This document shows, in pieces, positions 37,922 through 48,716 of a stretch of DNA of 64,000 nucleotides. The stretch comes from Pectobacterium atrosepticum (GTDB lineage: Bacteria > Pseudomonadota > Gammaproteobacteria > Enterobacterales > Enterobacteriaceae): the NCBI GenBank assembly GCA_019056595.1, contig CP036163.1, positions 1,426,001 to 1,490,000 of the forward strand, given 5' to 3'. Below the pieces are notes generated by a model. That model ran no database searches and was not told the DNA's origin. It was given only the letters and a program-made list of their open reading frames with translations. How positions within the stretch are numbered: position 1 is the stretch's first letter; the number at the start of each line of letters is the position of its first letter. Both the position numbers and the translations under genes were made by a program.

Positions 37922-39259
37922 CTAGTCTTTAAAATCGTTGGCATCCAACTCGTGGCGGCCCAGCAGTTTATAAAACTCCGTTCGATTACGCCCAGCCATT
38001 CGTGCAGCCTGCGTCACGTTACCTTTTGCGATCTGTAATAATTTTCGCAAATAGTTAAGCTCAAACTGATGACGCGCTTCAACAAACGTCGGCAACGCGG
38101 TATTTTCACCTTCTAGCGCCTGTTCAACTAACGCGCCACTGATCACTGGTGCGCTGGTCAGCGCCACACATTGTTCGATGACATTCACCAGTTGGCGCAC
38201 GTTACCCGGCCAGCTCGCCGTCATCAAACGCTTCATCGCATCGGTTGAAAAGGTGCGCACAAAAGGCTTGTGACGATTGGCTGATTCGCGCAGCAGATGG
38301 TTTGCCAGCATCGGGATATCTTCAGCGCGTTCATGCAGCGCTGGCAGCTTCATATTCACCACGTTGAGCCGATAATACAAATCCTCGCGGAATTCGTTTT
38401 TTTCCATCGCCTTCGGTAAATCACGGTGCGTGGCGGAAATAATCCGCACATCAATGTCCAGATCGCGGTTACTCCCCAGCGGACGGACTTTTCGCTCCTG
38501 CAAAACGCGCAACAGCTTAACCTGCAAAGACAGCGGCATATCGCCGATTTCATCTAAAAACAGCGTACCGCCTTCCGCTGCTTGAAAAAGCCCTTCACGG
38601 CTGCTGACAGCACCAGTAAAAGCCCCTTTCGCATGACCGAACAGCTCCGACTCCAACAGTGGCTCTGGCAGCGCACCGCAGTTAATCGCGATAAAGGCTT
38701 TTTTCGCTCGCGGGCTTGCCGCATGAATAGCCTGAGCCAGCACCTCTTTCCCGGTTCCGCTCTGGCCATTAATCAGTACACTGACGTCCGACTGTGCGAC
38801 CATTCTGGCCTGCTCCAGCAGGCGCAGCATGATTGGGCTGCGCGTTACGATCGTTTCACGCCAGCTTTCATCACCCGCTGGCGCAGACAGCGCCATCGCG
38901 TCATCTATCGCTTTGTAGAGCGCATCGCGATCAACGGGCTTCGTGAGGAAACTGAATACCCCTTGCTGCGTCGCCGCAACCGCATCGGGAATAGAGCCGT
39001 GAGCGGTCAAAATGATCACCGGCATACCTGGCTGATAACGCTGGATTTCGGAAAACAGCGCCATGCCATCCATCTCGTCCATACGAAGATCGCTGATAAC
39101 CAGATCGAATGTCTCACGCGTTAACAGACGCAGTGCCTCTTGGCCACTCTCCGCCGTCATCACGCTAAATCCCTCGCTGGTCAGACGCATTCCCAGTAGT
39201 TTTAGCAGGCTAGGGTCATCATCCACGAGCAATAAACTCGCCGTTTTTCTGGCTGTCAT
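37922..39259 (-). CDS. glrR: Sigma-54-dependent response regulator GlrR
   Basis: A 445-residue enhancer-binding protein. Receiver domain 1-125 with phospho-acceptor D57 in FDLVISDLRMDEMDGM; AAA+ domain with Walker A GQSGTGKE and the sigma-54 contact loop GAFTGAVSS; Fis-type HTH at the C terminus (GNVTQAARMAGRNRTEFYKL). In E. coli GlrR activates glmY with GlrK as kinase. Both partners and two GlrR-like sites occur in this window. It overlaps qseG by four bases. Confidence 0.96.
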   Translation of the reverse strand: MTARKTASLLLVDDDPSLLKLLGMRLTSEGFSVMTAESGQEALRLLTRETFDLVISDLRMDEMDGMALFSEIQRYQPGMPVIILTAHGSIPDAVAATQQGVFSFLTKPVDRDALYKAIDDAMALSAPAGDESWRETIVTRSPIMLRLLEQARMVAQSDVSVLINGQSGTGKEVLAQAIHAASPRAKKAFIAINCGALPEPLLESELFGHAKGAFTGAVSSREGLFQAAEGGTLFLDEIGDMPLSLQVKLLRVLQERKVRPLGSNRDLDIDVRIISATHRDLPKAMEKNEFREDLYYRLNVVNMKLPALHERAEDIPMLANHLLRESANRHKPFVRTFSTDAMKRLMTASWPGNVRQLVNVIEQCVALTSAPVISGALVEQALEGENTALPTFVEARHQFELNYLRKLLQIAKGNVTQAARMAGRNRTEFYKLLGRHELDANDFKD

Positions 39260-40065
39260 TGTCTTGTTGACTCCTTCTTGGTCGGCGGCGTGTAGGTGTC
39301 ATCCGCATCCACGGATTCATTTCTAGATTTCGTTGCCGAATTACGCGAGCCGTCTCTATTCGTACCCGCACCACTGCGACGCTCAGCATCATTATCTGGC
39401 ATCTCTCCCGACAATTGCTTACGGGACGACAGTTGACGCTCAATATCCGTCAGATTTTCCAGTTTCTGTGTGGTTGTTTCTAACTGGTATTGCAGGTGAC
39501 TTTGTTGCACTCGTAACGCATCTAGCTGCTTGTCGCTGGATTCCTGTAAACGCTTATAGCGCAGACGTTCATCCGATAGCGCCAGAAACAGCGTTTGCCT
39601 GTCACGCCAGGTTTGCATCAGTGGACGCAGTGCCGCAGGGAAAGCCAGACGATATAAATTGATCTGTGCCAACACCTGACGCCGCTCAGCCTGGGTAATA
39701 CCGGCGTTATCCAACAAAATGCCCTGCTTAAACACGCTCTCCCATCCGTCACCCGCAATCTGTCCGGCTTCCTCACGGGCCTGAAATTGTGTCAAACGCC
39801 CAGCACAGTCCATCGCCCGTAGCCAGTACAGCGCGTTGTTCATGGATTCACGATCGTCTATCTGCCAGAGATGCTCGCATTGTGCGATACGGAAATCGGC
39901 AACCTGCTCTTTCGGCGGTATTGCTTCTGCTTCTAGCAACGCAGTGCCGCTGTTCACATGGCTATTACACGCAGCCAAAACGAGCGGCGACGACGTCACC
40001 ACCGTTTTCAACAGACGGTAAAACCCTCTATTTGCAAACCATCCCTTCATAAATCCTATATTCAT
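39256..40065 (-). CDS. qseG: QseG outer-membrane lipoprotein (GlrK accessory)
   Basis: A 269-residue lipoprotein. The N terminus leads to the lipobox LVLAAC, so it should be lipidated. A helical region with coiled-coil character (RYKRLQESSDKQLDALRVQQ) follows; the C terminus is polar and low complexity (NDAERRSGAGTNRDGSRNSA). In E. coli QseG interacts with the sensor kinase of this operon. It lies between glrK and glrR. Confidence 0.9.
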   Translation of the reverse strand: MNIGFMKGWFANRGFYRLLKTVVTSSPLVLAACNSHVNSGTALLEAEAIPPKEQVADFRIAQCEHLWQIDDRESMNNALYWLRAMDCAGRLTQFQAREEAGQIAGDGWESVFKQGILLDNAGITQAERRQVLAQINLYRLAFPAALRPLMQTWRDRQTLFLALSDERLRYKRLQESSDKQLDALRVQQSHLQYQLETTTQKLENLTDIERQLSSRKQLSGEMPDNDAERRSGAGTNRDGSRNSATKSRNESVDADDTYTPPTKKESTRQ

Positions 40066-40100
40066 TATCTATTCATTCTCGGAATTTATTTATTCTCGGA

Positions 40101-41537
40101 CTATTCGTTATCAGGCAATAAGGGCAACTCGATGCGGAAACACACATCAGCATAATCCACGGTAATTAGGCTAAGCTCACCACGCATACGACGAATGCAA
40201 TCACGTGCAATACTCAGCCCCAACCCACTTCCTTTTACTGCGCCACGGCGCTGATGGCTTCCCTGATAAAAGGGCTCGAAAATCATGCCTCGTTCTGCAT
40301 CAGGAATGGGCGTACCACTGTTTGCGACATCAATCTGAACGCGATTGCCAACCTGACGGCTATAAACCCAAATGTTACCGGATTCCTTACCGTAGTGCAC
40401 CGCATTGGAATAGAGATTATCAATCACTCGCATTAACAACGTCGTCTCCGCCCAACAGTGTTCGACGGCCAGCGTCACATCGGTGTGAATCATTTTGGCA
40501 CGGGCAGGCAGACTGTGGGATGAAACAACAATATCGACGATCTCTTCGATTTCAACCCGCTCCAGTTCGGTCGGTGTATCCGCCAGCTTGCGGTTATAGT
40601 CGAGCAGTTGATCGATCAGTTGCAGCAGGTGGCGGCTGCTACTATCGAGGATATCAACCACCTCTTTCTGATCGGCAGTCAGCGGGCCGACGACCTCATC
40701 CGCCAACAGTTCGGTCCCTTCCCGCAGGCTAGCCAGCGGTGTCTTGAGTTCGTGGGAAATATGGCGCAAGAATTCATGCCGCTGCGACTCCAGCCACGAC
40801 AGGCGCTCGCTCAGCCAAATAATGCGCTGCGCCAGCGTCCGAATCTCACGCGGCCCTTTGAAGGTACTGGTGTTACCCAACGAGCGCCCTTCCCCAAGGC
40901 GATTAATCATCCTCTCTACGCCATTAACTGGGCCGATAATCATCCGCGTAAAGAGAACCACCAGCAGTACGCTGACCAGGAATAACAGTAGCGCCTGCCA
41001 GCCAAAGAACTGGCCGCGTTCAGAAATAGCCTGCTGGAGCTGTTGCCCACGGGAGAAAACGACGTCACGCGTCACCTGCACCATCTGCCCGTTGGCACGG
41101 GAGAACCCTTCTAGCAGGCTGGATGCCGTTTGTTCCGGGCCGCTGTTATGGCAGCGTATTTCGCTGAGTTGAGTAAGGAGTTGACGTAGCGTCTGGTAAT
41201 AACGGGGATCGGGCAGCACCTGCGCGTGAGAGTCCAGCATTTGCGAATACTGTTTACGCTGGTTCTGATAGAGCGTCGCCAGCGTCTGATCGTCCAATAC
41301 GCAGTATTGCCGATAGCTACGCTCCATCGCCAACGCGACGCTGGTCATCGCCTCACTGCGGCGGGCATCCGTCAGCGTTGTCCGGTTAATATCTGCAGCC
41401 TGTTCGCTCAGCATGTTCAGGCTTTGATAAGCCTGATAAGCCAGCACCAACAGCGGCAGCAACACCAGCAAGAACGCCATAATTACTAATTGCCGCAGGG
41501 AACGCGGGAATAAACGCCATCGTTTCAAAGAAATCAT
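40101..41537 (-). CDS. glrK: Sensor histidine kinase GlrK (QseE)
   Basis: A 478-residue kinase: membrane helix 1 at about 17-36, a helical periplasmic domain of about 135 residues, membrane helix 2 near 176-197, HAMP, then HisKA with the phosphohistidine in FLRHISHELKTPLASL and HATPase with VIDNLYSNAVHYGKESG and GSGLGLSIARDC. It is the cognate kinase of GlrR and the first gene of the operon. Length is typical. Confidence 0.95.
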   Translation of the reverse strand: MISLKRWRLFPRSLRQLVIMAFLLVLLPLLVLAYQAYQSLNMLSEQAADINRTTLTDARRSEAMTSVALAMERSYRQYCVLDDQTLATLYQNQRKQYSQMLDSHAQVLPDPRYYQTLRQLLTQLSEIRCHNSGPEQTASSLLEGFSRANGQMVQVTRDVVFSRGQQLQQAISERGQFFGWQALLLFLVSVLLVVLFTRMIIGPVNGVERMINRLGEGRSLGNTSTFKGPREIRTLAQRIIWLSERLSWLESQRHEFLRHISHELKTPLASLREGTELLADEVVGPLTADQKEVVDILDSSSRHLLQLIDQLLDYNRKLADTPTELERVEIEEIVDIVVSSHSLPARAKMIHTDVTLAVEHCWAETTLLMRVIDNLYSNAVHYGKESGNIWVYSRQVGNRVQIDVANSGTPIPDAERGMIFEPFYQGSHQRRGAVKGSGLGLSIARDCIRRMRGELSLITVDYADVCFRIELPLLPDNE

Positions 41538-41644
41538 CTCGTTACCTATCGAATCCGCTTTGATGCTAACTGAGTCTTATAAAAGTTCAACGTTTTCCCT
41601 TACGGCATGCGCAATACTTCGCAATACGGAATGAATACCGATGT

Positions 41645-41689
41645 AACACTGTAGAAAGTAACGCTGTAGAAAGTGACACTGTAGAAAAC
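41645..41689. repeat. Three tandem 15-bp repeats between glmY and glrK
   Basis: AACACTGTAGAAAGT, AACGCTGTAGAAAGT and GACACTGTAGAAAAC follow each other without gaps. They lie just beyond the GlmY terminator, towards glrK. Function unknown. Confidence 0.85.
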
Positions 41690-41724
41690 AATCAGGGGGA
41701 TTCACTGGAGAGGATGTGACGGGT

Positions 41725-41946
41725 AAGAAAGCATCACGCGGCCAGAAGAATCGCTCCCTCTGGCCGCGTAACTGAATAGGCGGTGCCTCACTCAACGTGT
41801 CGTCCGATGCTTGATAAAGTTCGTTTTCACGCCCTGTTATCGGTCTGGTGGACGATAGGCACCCTTTCTTTTGGCATCATTCCAGATGTTATGAGCGAAA
41901 ATATTTGCCAGTTAGCAACGCAATCATAACCAGTTGAATGAGCAAC
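41725..41946 (-). ncRNA. glmY: Small regulatory RNA GlmY
   Basis: GlmY is the decoy RNA that binds RapZ and so protects GlmZ, raising glmS expression. On the minus strand the 5' part reads GTTGCTCATTCAAC, then GGAATGATGCC, GGTGCCTATCGTCCAC and finally CACGTTGAGTGAGGCACC. These blocks and their order match the GlmY/GlmZ family as I remember it (GCTCATTC, GGAATGA, GGTGCTTATCGTCCAC, AACGTTGAGTGAAGCACC). Location between glrK and purL is the E. coli location. Ends are estimated from the promoter and the terminator hairpin. Confidence 0.85.
41736..41769 (-). terminator. glmY terminator
   Basis: ACGCGGCCAGA and TCTGGCCGCGT form a perfect 11-bp stem with a 12-base loop. On the minus strand it is followed by GATGCTTTCTT, a modest T-rich tail. 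Confidence 0.65.
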
Positions 41947-41957
41947 ACTGATTAAAA

Positions 41958-41973
41958 TGCACGTATCATGCCA
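41958..41973 (-). promoter_or_regulatory. Sigma-54 promoter of glmY
   Basis: On the minus strand TGGCATGATACGTGCA has the GG and GC elements separated by 10 bases, as required, and differs from TGGCAC-N5-TTGCA at two positions. Transcription would start near 41946, just at the GlmY 5' end. Confidence 0.75.
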
Positions 41974-42089
41974 ACATCAAAAAATAAAAAATAACACACT
42001 AATTAATAATGATTTTTACTTTAAAAATCACCAGAAAACACATTAACCAGAATCCAAATAACGAAAATACGCGTAAAAGAGACGATTTA

Positions 42090-42107
42090 TGTCGCTAAAA
42101 ACAGACA
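42090..42107 (-). promoter_or_regulatory. GlrR binding site 1
   Basis: TGTCGCTAAAAACAGACA fits the GlrR pattern TGTC-N10-GACA exactly. It is about 145-160 bases upstream of the glmY start, a suitable enhancer distance. Confidence 0.65.
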
Positions 42108-42152
42108 GCTTTATGACATCATTACGCTATCTATATAAATCAATCATTTAAA

Positions 42153-42170
42153 TGTCACTAATTAGAGACA
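42153..42170 (-). promoter_or_regulatory. GlrR binding site 2
   Basis: TGTCACTAATTAGAGACA is a second exact TGTC-N10-GACA match, 63 bases (about six helical turns) from the first site. Both lie upstream of the sigma-54 promoter. Confidence 0.65.
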
Positions 42171-42220
42171 GCGAAAAACCAGTCCGTCGCAAAAAAACGA
42201 CAAACCGAGAAAACAGACGT

Positions 42221-42240
42221 AAAAAAGGGGCCGAAGCCCC
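42221..42240 (-). terminator. purL terminator, displaced by an insertion
   Basis: On the minus strand GGGGC-TTCG-GCCCC-TTTTTT is a perfect intrinsic terminator with a UUCG-type loop. It is separated from the purL stop by a 113-bp MITE-like element; a truncated duplicate GGGGCTTCGGCC remains on the purL side at 42354-42365. Confidence 0.75.
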
Positions 42241-42353
42241 TAATGCCGATCGTTTAAAAACCGAGATACACGGAGCGACCACGGGGCGAGGTGTCCCTAC
42301 GGGAACCTCATCCCCGTGTTTCTCCTAAAATGAGGCTTAAGTGATCAGTATTA
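42241..42353 (-). mobile_element. MITE-like element, copy 2 (IS4-type ends, 12-bp target duplication)
   Basis: A 113-bp non-coding element with ends TAATGCCGATC and (inverted) TAATACTGATC, 9 of 11 identical, resembling the IS4 terminal repeat. It is flanked on both sides by GGCCGAAGCCCC (42229-42240 and 42354-42365), a perfect 12-bp direct repeat, in the size range of IS4-family target duplications. The middle forms a long hairpin (CACGGGG...CCCCGTG). Inverted copy at 12852-12963. Confidence 0.8.
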
Positions 42354-42385
42354 GGCCGAAGCCCCTTTCCCTAACTGACGTTAGC

Positions 42386-45300
42386 TCAGCCCAGCTGTCT
42401 GCGTGCGTTGCGGAACATACGCATCCACGGGCCATCCTCGCCCCATTCTTCTGGGTGCCAGGAGTTACTGACGGTGCGGAACACGCGCTCAGGGTGTGGC
42501 ATCATAACGGTTGCACGGCCGCTGGTGCTGGTTACCGCCGTAATACCGTTTGACGAGCCATTTGGGTTAGCCGGATAGTTTTCGGTTACCTGTCCGTAGT
42601 GGTTGATATAACGCAACGCGACCAGACCGTGCTCTTCAATCGCCGCTAAATGCGCATCGTCGCGGACTTCAACTTGCCCTTCGCCGTGTGAAACAGCAAT
42701 CGGCATACGTGACCCTGCCATGTCGTTCATGAACAGCGACGGGCTTTTATCCACTTCGACCAGACTGAAGCGCGCTTCAAAGCGATCGGATTTATTGCGG
42801 ACAAAACGCGGCCAGAGATCGGCTCCCGGAATCAGCTCACGCAAGTTCGACATCATCTGGCAGCCGTTACATACGCCCAGCGCCAGCGTCTGTGGACGCA
42901 GGAAGAATTCAGCAAATTCATCACGCACGCGAGCGTTGAACAGAATGGATTTAGCCCAGCCCTCACCCGCGCCCAGCACGTCACCATAAGAGAAACCACC
43001 ACAGGCAACCAGCGCTTGGAAATCCTGCAAGTTACGGCGATTTGCCAGCAGGTCGCTCATATGGATGTCGATGGCATCAAAGCCTGCACGGTGGAACGCC
43101 GCCGCCATTTCTACGTGGGAGTTCACACCCTGCTCACGCAGGACAGCCACTTTAGGCCGGACGTTCTTAGCAATGTAAGGTGCGGCAATATCTTCCTTCG
43201 GATCGAAGGTCAGCGATACATTCAGACCGGGATCGTTATCATCCTGTCTGGCGATGTGTTCCTGATCGGCACACTGTGGATTATCGCGCAGGCGCTGCAT
43301 CTGCCAGCTGGTTTCAGCCCACCAGCGGCGCAACGTCGAACGGCTTTCCTGATAAACCGCTTCTGCACCCTGATTGATGGTGAAACGCGTTCCTTCCTCA
43401 GCCTGACCGAGATAATGCACACAATCTGCCAAGCCATGCAGCGCCAGAATAGCGTCCACTTCGGCACGACGCGCGGCCGGAATCTGAATAACGGCACCCA
43501 ACTCTTCGTTAAACAGCGTCGCCAGCGTATCCTCGCCCTGAGACGCGATATCAACAGTGACGCCGCAGTGGCCAGCAAATGCCATCTCCGCCAGCGTCAC
43601 AATCAAGCCACCGTCTGAACGATCGTGGTAGGCCAAGAGCGCCTTAGCTGCGACCAACTCTTGGATAGCATTAAAGAAACCTGCCAACTGCTCTGGACTA
43701 TGAACATCTGCCGTTTTACGGCCCAACTGGCGATAAACCTGTGCCAGCGCCGTTGCGCCCAGCGCTTTATTGCCTGCACCCAGATCGATCAGCAGTAGCG
43801 CATTATCCTGCCCGGTGCGCAGTTGTGGCGTTACCGTGTTACGCACGTCTTCCACACGAGCAAACGCAGAAATCACCAGCGACATCGGCGAGGTGACCGC
43901 GCGATCTTCGCCTTCTTCCTGCCAGCGGGTTTTCATCGACATGGAGTCTTTACCCACCGGGATCGTCAGACCCAACGCCGGACACAGCTCCTCACCCACG
44001 GCTTTAACCGCATCGTACAGTCCAGCATCTTCGCCGGGATGCCCTGCTGCGGCCATCCAGTTCGCAGACAGCTTCACGCGGGTCAGCGGGCCAATGTGCG
44101 TAGCAGCAATGTTAGTCAGCGCTTCACCCACGGCCAAACGCGCGGAGGCTGCGAAGTTACGCAGCGCGACAGGCGCACGTTCGCCGATAGACATCGCTTC
44201 GCCGTAATAGCTGTCGAGGCTGGCGGTGGTCACAGCACAGTCAGCCACCGGCACCTGCCATGGCCCGACCATCTGATCGCGCGCCACCATACCGGTGACA
44301 GAACGGTCACCAATAGTGATCAGGAAGGTTTTTTCCGCAACGACTGGCAAGTGCAGCACGCGCTCGACCGCTTCAGCCAGATAGATGTCGTCACGCTGTA
44401 GCGGCGTACCCTCTACCTGTTTGCGCTCAACGTCACGCAGCATCTTCGGCGTTTTACCCAGCAGCACATCCAGCGGTAAATCGATAGGTTGGTTGTTGAA
44501 GTGACGATCGTTCATCGTCAGATGCAGCTCTTCCGTCGCTTCACCAATCACCGCATAAGGTGCGCGCTCACGGCGGCAAATCTCATCAAACTGTGCCAGT
44601 TGTTCAGGGGCAACCGCCAGAACGTAGCGTTCCTGCGATTCGTTACACCAGACTTCCAGCGGGCTCATGCCCGGTTCGTCGTTCAGAATATCGCGCAGTT
44701 CAAAGCGACCACCGCGACCACCGTCACTCACCAGTTCCGGCATAGCGTTAGACAAACCGCCCGCCCCAACATCGTGGATGAACAGGATCGGGTTGGCTTC
44801 GCCTAATTGCCAGCAGCGGTCGATCACTTCCTGACAGCGACGCTCCATTTCTGGGTTATCGCGCTGCACAGAAGCAAAATCCAGATCCGCATCGGACTGA
44901 CCCGATGCCATGGAAGAGGCCGCGCCGCCGCCCAGACCGATATTCATGGACGGTCCGCCCAGCACAATCAGTTTGGCCCCGACGATAATTTCGCCTTTTT
45001 TGACATGATCGCCACGGATGTTACCAATGCCGCCTGCCAGCATGATCGGTTTATGATAACCGCGCAGCTCTTCGCCATTGTGGCTATCGACACGCTCTTC
45101 ATAAGTACGGAAATAGCCAGTCAGTGCAGGACGGCCGAATTCGTTGTTGAATGCCGCGCCGCCCAATGGGCCTTCGGTCATGATATCCAGCGCGCTGACA
45201 ATGCGATCTGGCTTGCCGAACTCCTCTTCCCACGGTTGGATAAAGCCAGGAATACGCAGGTTCGATACGGAAAAGCCCACCAGACCCGCTTTCGGTTTGG

Positions 45301-46270
45301 AGCCACGGCCTGTCGCGCCTTCGTCACGGATTTCACCGCCAGACCCTGTTGCTGCGCCCGGCCACGGTGAAATCGCGGTTGGGTGGTTATGCGTTTCAAC
45401 CTTCATCAGGATATGTGCGTCTTCCTGATGGTAATCATATTGTCCGTTGGCATCGGTATAGAAACGGCCGACAGCGGAGCCTTCCATAACGGCGGCGTTG
45501 TCTTTATAGGCAGAGAGAACGTGATCGGGTGTGTGTTCAAAGGTGTTTTTGATCATTTTGAACAGTGATTTCGGCTGAGTTACGCCGTCGATCACCCAAT
45601 CCGCGTTAAAAATCTTGTGGCGGCAGTGCTCAGAGTTCGCCTGTGCGAACATATACAGTTCGATATCGGTTGGGTTACGGCCCAGATTGTTGAAGGCTTC
45701 CAGCAGATAATCGATTTCATCTTCCGCCAATGCCAGCCCCAGACGGACGTTCGCTTCTTCCAATGCCTGACGCCCTTGCAGCAGAATTTCGATGCGCTTG
45801 AAAGGTGCTGGCTGATGATGAGAGAACAGGGCTGCAGCCTGTTTCAGGTCGCTAAATACGCTTTCCATCATCCGGTCATGCAGCAGTGCCCCCAGTTGCT
45901 GCCACTGCTCATCGTTCAGCGTTGGCGCATGAATATAGAAAGCCAGACCGCGTTCCAGACGCAGTACTTTGCTTAATCCACAGTTATGGGCGATATCCGT
46001 CGCTTTGGAAGACCACGGTGAAATGGTGCCGGGACGTGGCGTCACCAGTAACAGATGACCTTGCGGCTCGTGCTCCGCGAGAGAAGGACCATACTTCAGC
46101 AAACGTGTCAGTTTGGCCTGTTCATCATTGTTCAGCGGAGTGCTGACATCGGCGAAATGTACGTATTCAGCATAGATATCGCTGACCGGCAAAAGGTGCT
46201 CTTTGCAGCGGACCAGCAATTTATTAATACGAAAAGCCGATAAAGCAGGTGAACCACGCAGTATTTCCAT
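42386..46270 (-). CDS. purL: Phosphoribosylformylglycinamidine synthase
   Basis: A 1294-residue large-type PurL that makes FGAM from FGAR, glutamine and ATP in purine synthesis. The N-terminal domain is followed by two AIRS-like domains ([21 protein letters not shown], and [20 protein letters not shown]) and a C-terminal glutaminase from about 1035 with the catalytic cysteine in [10 protein letters not shown] and histidine in SHGEGQ. Length matches the enterobacterial form. A PurR-like box lies about 100 bases upstream. Confidence 0.98.
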   Translation of the reverse strand: MEILRGSPALSAFRINKLLVRCKEHLLPVSDIYAEYVHFADVSTPLNNDEQAKLTRLLKYGPSLAEHEPQGHLLLVTPRPGTISPWSSKATDIAHNCGLSKVLRLERGLAFYIHAPTLNDEQWQQLGALLHDRMMESVFSDLKQAAALFSHHQPAPFKRIEILLQGRQALEEANVRLGLALAEDEIDYLLEAFNNLGRNPTDIELYMFAQANSEHCRHKIFNADWVIDGVTQPKSLFKMIKNTFEHTPDHVLSAYKDNAAVMEGSAVGRFYTDANGQYDYHQEDAHILMKVETHNHPTAISPWPGAATGSGGEIRDEGATGRGSKPKAGLVGFSVSNLRIPGFIQPWEEEFGKPDRIVSALDIMTEGPLGGAAFNNEFGRPALTGYFRTYEERVDSHNGEELRGYHKPIMLAGGIGNIRGDHVKKGEIIVGAKLIVLGGPSMNIGLGGGAASSMASGQSDADLDFASVQRDNPEMERRCQEVIDRCWQLGEANPILFIHDVGAGGLSNAMPELVSDGGRGGRFELRDILNDEPGMSPLEVWCNESQERYVLAVAPEQLAQFDEICRRERAPYAVIGEATEELHLTMNDRHFNNQPIDLPLDVLLGKTPKMLRDVERKQVEGTPLQRDDIYLAEAVERVLHLPVVAEKTFLITIGDRSVTGMVARDQMVGPWQVPVADCAVTTASLDSYYGEAMSIGERAPVALRNFAASARLAVGEALTNIAATHIGPLTRVKLSANWMAAAGHPGEDAGLYDAVKAVGEELCPALGLTIPVGKDSMSMKTRWQEEGEDRAVTSPMSLVISAFARVEDVRNTVTPQLRTGQDNALLLIDLGAGNKALGATALAQVYRQLGRKTADVHSPEQLAGFFNAIQELVAAKALLAYHDRSDGGLIVTLAEMAFAGHCGVTVDIASQGEDTLATLFNEELGAVIQIPAARRAEVDAILALHGLADCVHYLGQAEEGTRFTINQGAEAVYQESRSTLRRWWAETSWQMQRLRDNPQCADQEHIARQDDNDPGLNVSLTFDPKEDIAAPYIAKNVRPKVAVLREQGVNSHVEMAAAFHRAGFDAIDIHMSDLLANRRNLQDFQALVACGGFSYGDVLGAGEGWAKSILFNARVRDEFAEFFLRPQTLALGVCNGCQMMSNLRELIPGADLWPRFVRNKSDRFEARFSLVEVDKSPSLFMNDMAGSRMPIAVSHGEGQVEVRDDAHLAAIEEHGLVALRYINHYGQVTENYPANPNGSSNGITAVTSTSGRATVMMPHPERVFRTVSNSWHPEEWGEDGPWMRMFRNARRQLG

Positions 46271-46367
46271 AATCTAAAGTTCTCTCGTCTTCGATGCACT
46301 GGCTGCAATACAGCCATTGGGCACAACAGGGGGGAAACGCGCATATTATAGAGAATCCTTCCCTCGG

Positions 46368-46383
46368 ACGAAACCGTTTGCGT
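46368..46383 (-). promoter_or_regulatory. PurR operator upstream of purL
   Basis: ACGAAACCGTTTGCGT matches the palindromic PurR consensus ACGCAAACGTTTGCGT at 13 of 16 positions. It lies 98 bases before the purL start codon. Purine repression of purL is known in E. coli. Confidence 0.7.
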
Positions 46384-46549
46384 GGCGATAATTTCACTTC
46401 GCATCCACCGAATGATTAATCGGTGACCAAATCAATAAAAGTTGCACACTGGCGGTTTGTTAAGCAAAATGCCCCCACTCTGGGAAATGACGTATAAAAA
46501 AACTGCCGTTACAGACAGCCTGGCCACACGGCCGCCGAGAGATAACTAT

Positions 46550-47995
46550 TTGAAGCCTTTAAAATTAAATTATTTTTTCATCGGGATTATCACGTTACTT
46601 CTGGCATTAGCGCTATGGCCTAGTATTCCTTGGCGCAGTAGTCAGGATGTGCAGCTCAGGCAGATCCTCTCACGCGGTGAGTTGCGTATCAGCACCGTTA
46701 ACTCACCGCTGACTTATGCAATGAGCAACGGATCCCCGACAGGTCTGGACTATGAACTGGCAAAACGTTTCGCCGATTACCTCGGCGTCAAGCTGGTGGT
46801 CTCGTCACGTAAGAATCTTGACGAACTGTTCGACGATCTGGACGGTGACGATGCCGACCTGCTGGCTGCCGGGCTGATTTACAATCACGAGCGTTTGGAA
46901 CGTTTCCGTGCTGGCCCGACCTACTACTCCATTTCACAACAGATGGTCTACCGCCTCGGATCGCCCCGCCCAAAAACATTGGATAAGCTGCAAGGCCGTC
47001 TTGTTGTTACGTCGGGCTCCGCCCATGCGGCTACTCTGCGCGATTTAAAAGCAGAGAAGTACCCGCAATTGAGCTGGGAATCTGCCTCGGATCAGAGCAC
47101 GCAGGAATTACTGAAACAGGTTGCCGACGGCAAACTGGATTATACGCTGGGTGATTCGGTCACCATCGGCTTGATGCAGCGTATTCATCCGCAGCTCGCC
47201 GTCGCCTTCGATCTCAGCGACGAAGAGCCTGTCATCTGGTATATGCGCCGTTCGCACGATGACAGCCTGTCCGCTGCACTGTTGGATTTCTTCAGCCAGC
47301 TTGTCGAAGACGGTACGCTCGCACGTCTGGAGGAGAAATATCTCGGCCACGTTGGTGAATTCGATTATGTCGATACCACTACGTTCCTGAGTGCGATTGA
47401 TGAAACGCTGCCGGATCTGCGCCCGCTGTTTGAAAAATATGCCACCGATATCGACTGGAAGCTGCTGGCGGCTATCTCCTATCAGGAATCACACTGGAAC
47501 CCGCTGGCAACCTCCCCTACTGGCGTGCGTGGGCTGATGATGCTCACGCGTAACACCGCAGAAAGCCTGAACGTGACTGACCGAGTCGACCCTGAGCAAA
47601 GTATTCGCGGCGGCGCACAATATATGTCGCATATGATGCAGAAAATGCCGGATACCATCCCGGAAGATGAAAAAATCTGGTTTGCGCTGGCGTCCTACAA
47701 CATGGGATACGCCCACCTGCTTGATGCGCGTAAATTGACTGAAAAACAGAAAGGTAACCCCGACAGCTGGGTCGATGTAAAAATGCGCCTGCCGATGCTG
47801 AGCCAAAAGCGCTATTACACCCAAACCACCTACGGCTACGCACGTGGACATGAAGCCTATAACTACGTAGAAAACATTCGGCGATATATGGTGAGTCTGG
47901 AAGGCTATCTGATAGAGAAAGAAGCTAAAGTGCAGCAGCAGACACAGATTGCACTGGGCTATCCAGCCGTTCCTCTCACCAAAGTGCCGGAATAA
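46550..47995 (+). CDS. mltF: Membrane-bound lytic murein transglycosylase F
   Basis: A 481-residue cell-wall enzyme that cleaves peptidoglycan to 1,6-anhydro products. After an N-terminal hydrophobic stretch ([17 protein letters not shown]) comes an SBP_bac_3-like regulatory domain (residues about 40-265) and then the SLT catalytic domain with glutamate E313 in [18 protein letters not shown]. Start: the TTG at 46550 (preceded by GAGAGA) gives [11 protein letters not shown], aligning with E. coli MltF; upstream ATGs at 46442 and 46487 would add unrelated residues. Divergent from purL. Confidence 0.93.
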   Translation: MKPLKLNYFFIGIITLLLALALWPSIPWRSSQDVQLRQILSRGELRISTVNSPLTYAMSNGSPTGLDYELAKRFADYLGVKLVVSSRKNLDELFDDLDGDDADLLAAGLIYNHERLERFRAGPTYYSISQQMVYRLGSPRPKTLDKLQGRLVVTSGSAHAATLRDLKAEKYPQLSWESASDQSTQELLKQVADGKLDYTLGDSVTIGLMQRIHPQLAVAFDLSDEEPVIWYMRRSHDDSLSAALLDFFSQLVEDGTLARLEEKYLGHVGEFDYVDTTTFLSAIDETLPDLRPLFEKYATDIDWKLLAAISYQESHWNPLATSPTGVRGLMMLTRNTAESLNVTDRVDPEQSIRGGAQYMSHMMQKMPDTIPEDEKIWFALASYNMGYAHLLDARKLTEKQKGNPDSWVDVKMRLPMLSQKRYYTQTTYGYARGHEAYNYVENIRRYMVSLEGYLIEKEAKVQQQTQIALGYPAVPLTKVPE

Positions 47996-48013
47996 AAAAT
48001 ACTAGAATGGACC

Positions 48014-48140
48014 TATACCCTAAATAATTCGAGTTGCGTGAAGGCGGCAACTGAACGAATCCCCAGGAGCTTACACAAGTAAGTGACTGGGGTGAGTAAG
48101 GGCAGCCAACGCACAAGCAGCTTGAAGTATGACGGGTATA
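48014..48140. repeat. ERIC element, 127 bp
   Basis: Starts TATACCCTAAATAATTCGAG and ends TTGAAGTATGACGGGTATA. It contains the ERIC core with CCCCAGGAGCTTACACAAGT and AAGTGACTGGGGTGAG, matching the well-known ERIC primer sequences. It lies between mltF and the tadA stop codon, so it could form the shared 3' hairpin of both mRNAs. Confidence 0.92.
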
Positions 48141-48142
48141 CG

Positions 48143-48667
<525 letters not shown>

Positions 48668-48716
48668 TCACATTTTGGCGGCGCATTATACCTATATGGA
48701 TGGCGTATTGAAGGCG

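Larger units (their letters stand above)
41538..42385. other. glrK-purL intergenic region
   Basis: This 848-base gap contains three 15-bp repeats, the GlmY sRNA with its terminator, a sigma-54 promoter, two GlrR-like sites in an AT-rich stretch, and a MITE-like insertion in the purL terminator. The only open frame of note (41577-41795) overlaps glmY and is not a convincing gene. Confidence 0.7.

Noticed and set aside
41577-41795. 72-codon minus-strand open frame
   Set aside because: It overlaps the GlmY 3' end and the 15-bp repeats; its repeated FLQRYFLQCYF segment is simply the repeat translated.
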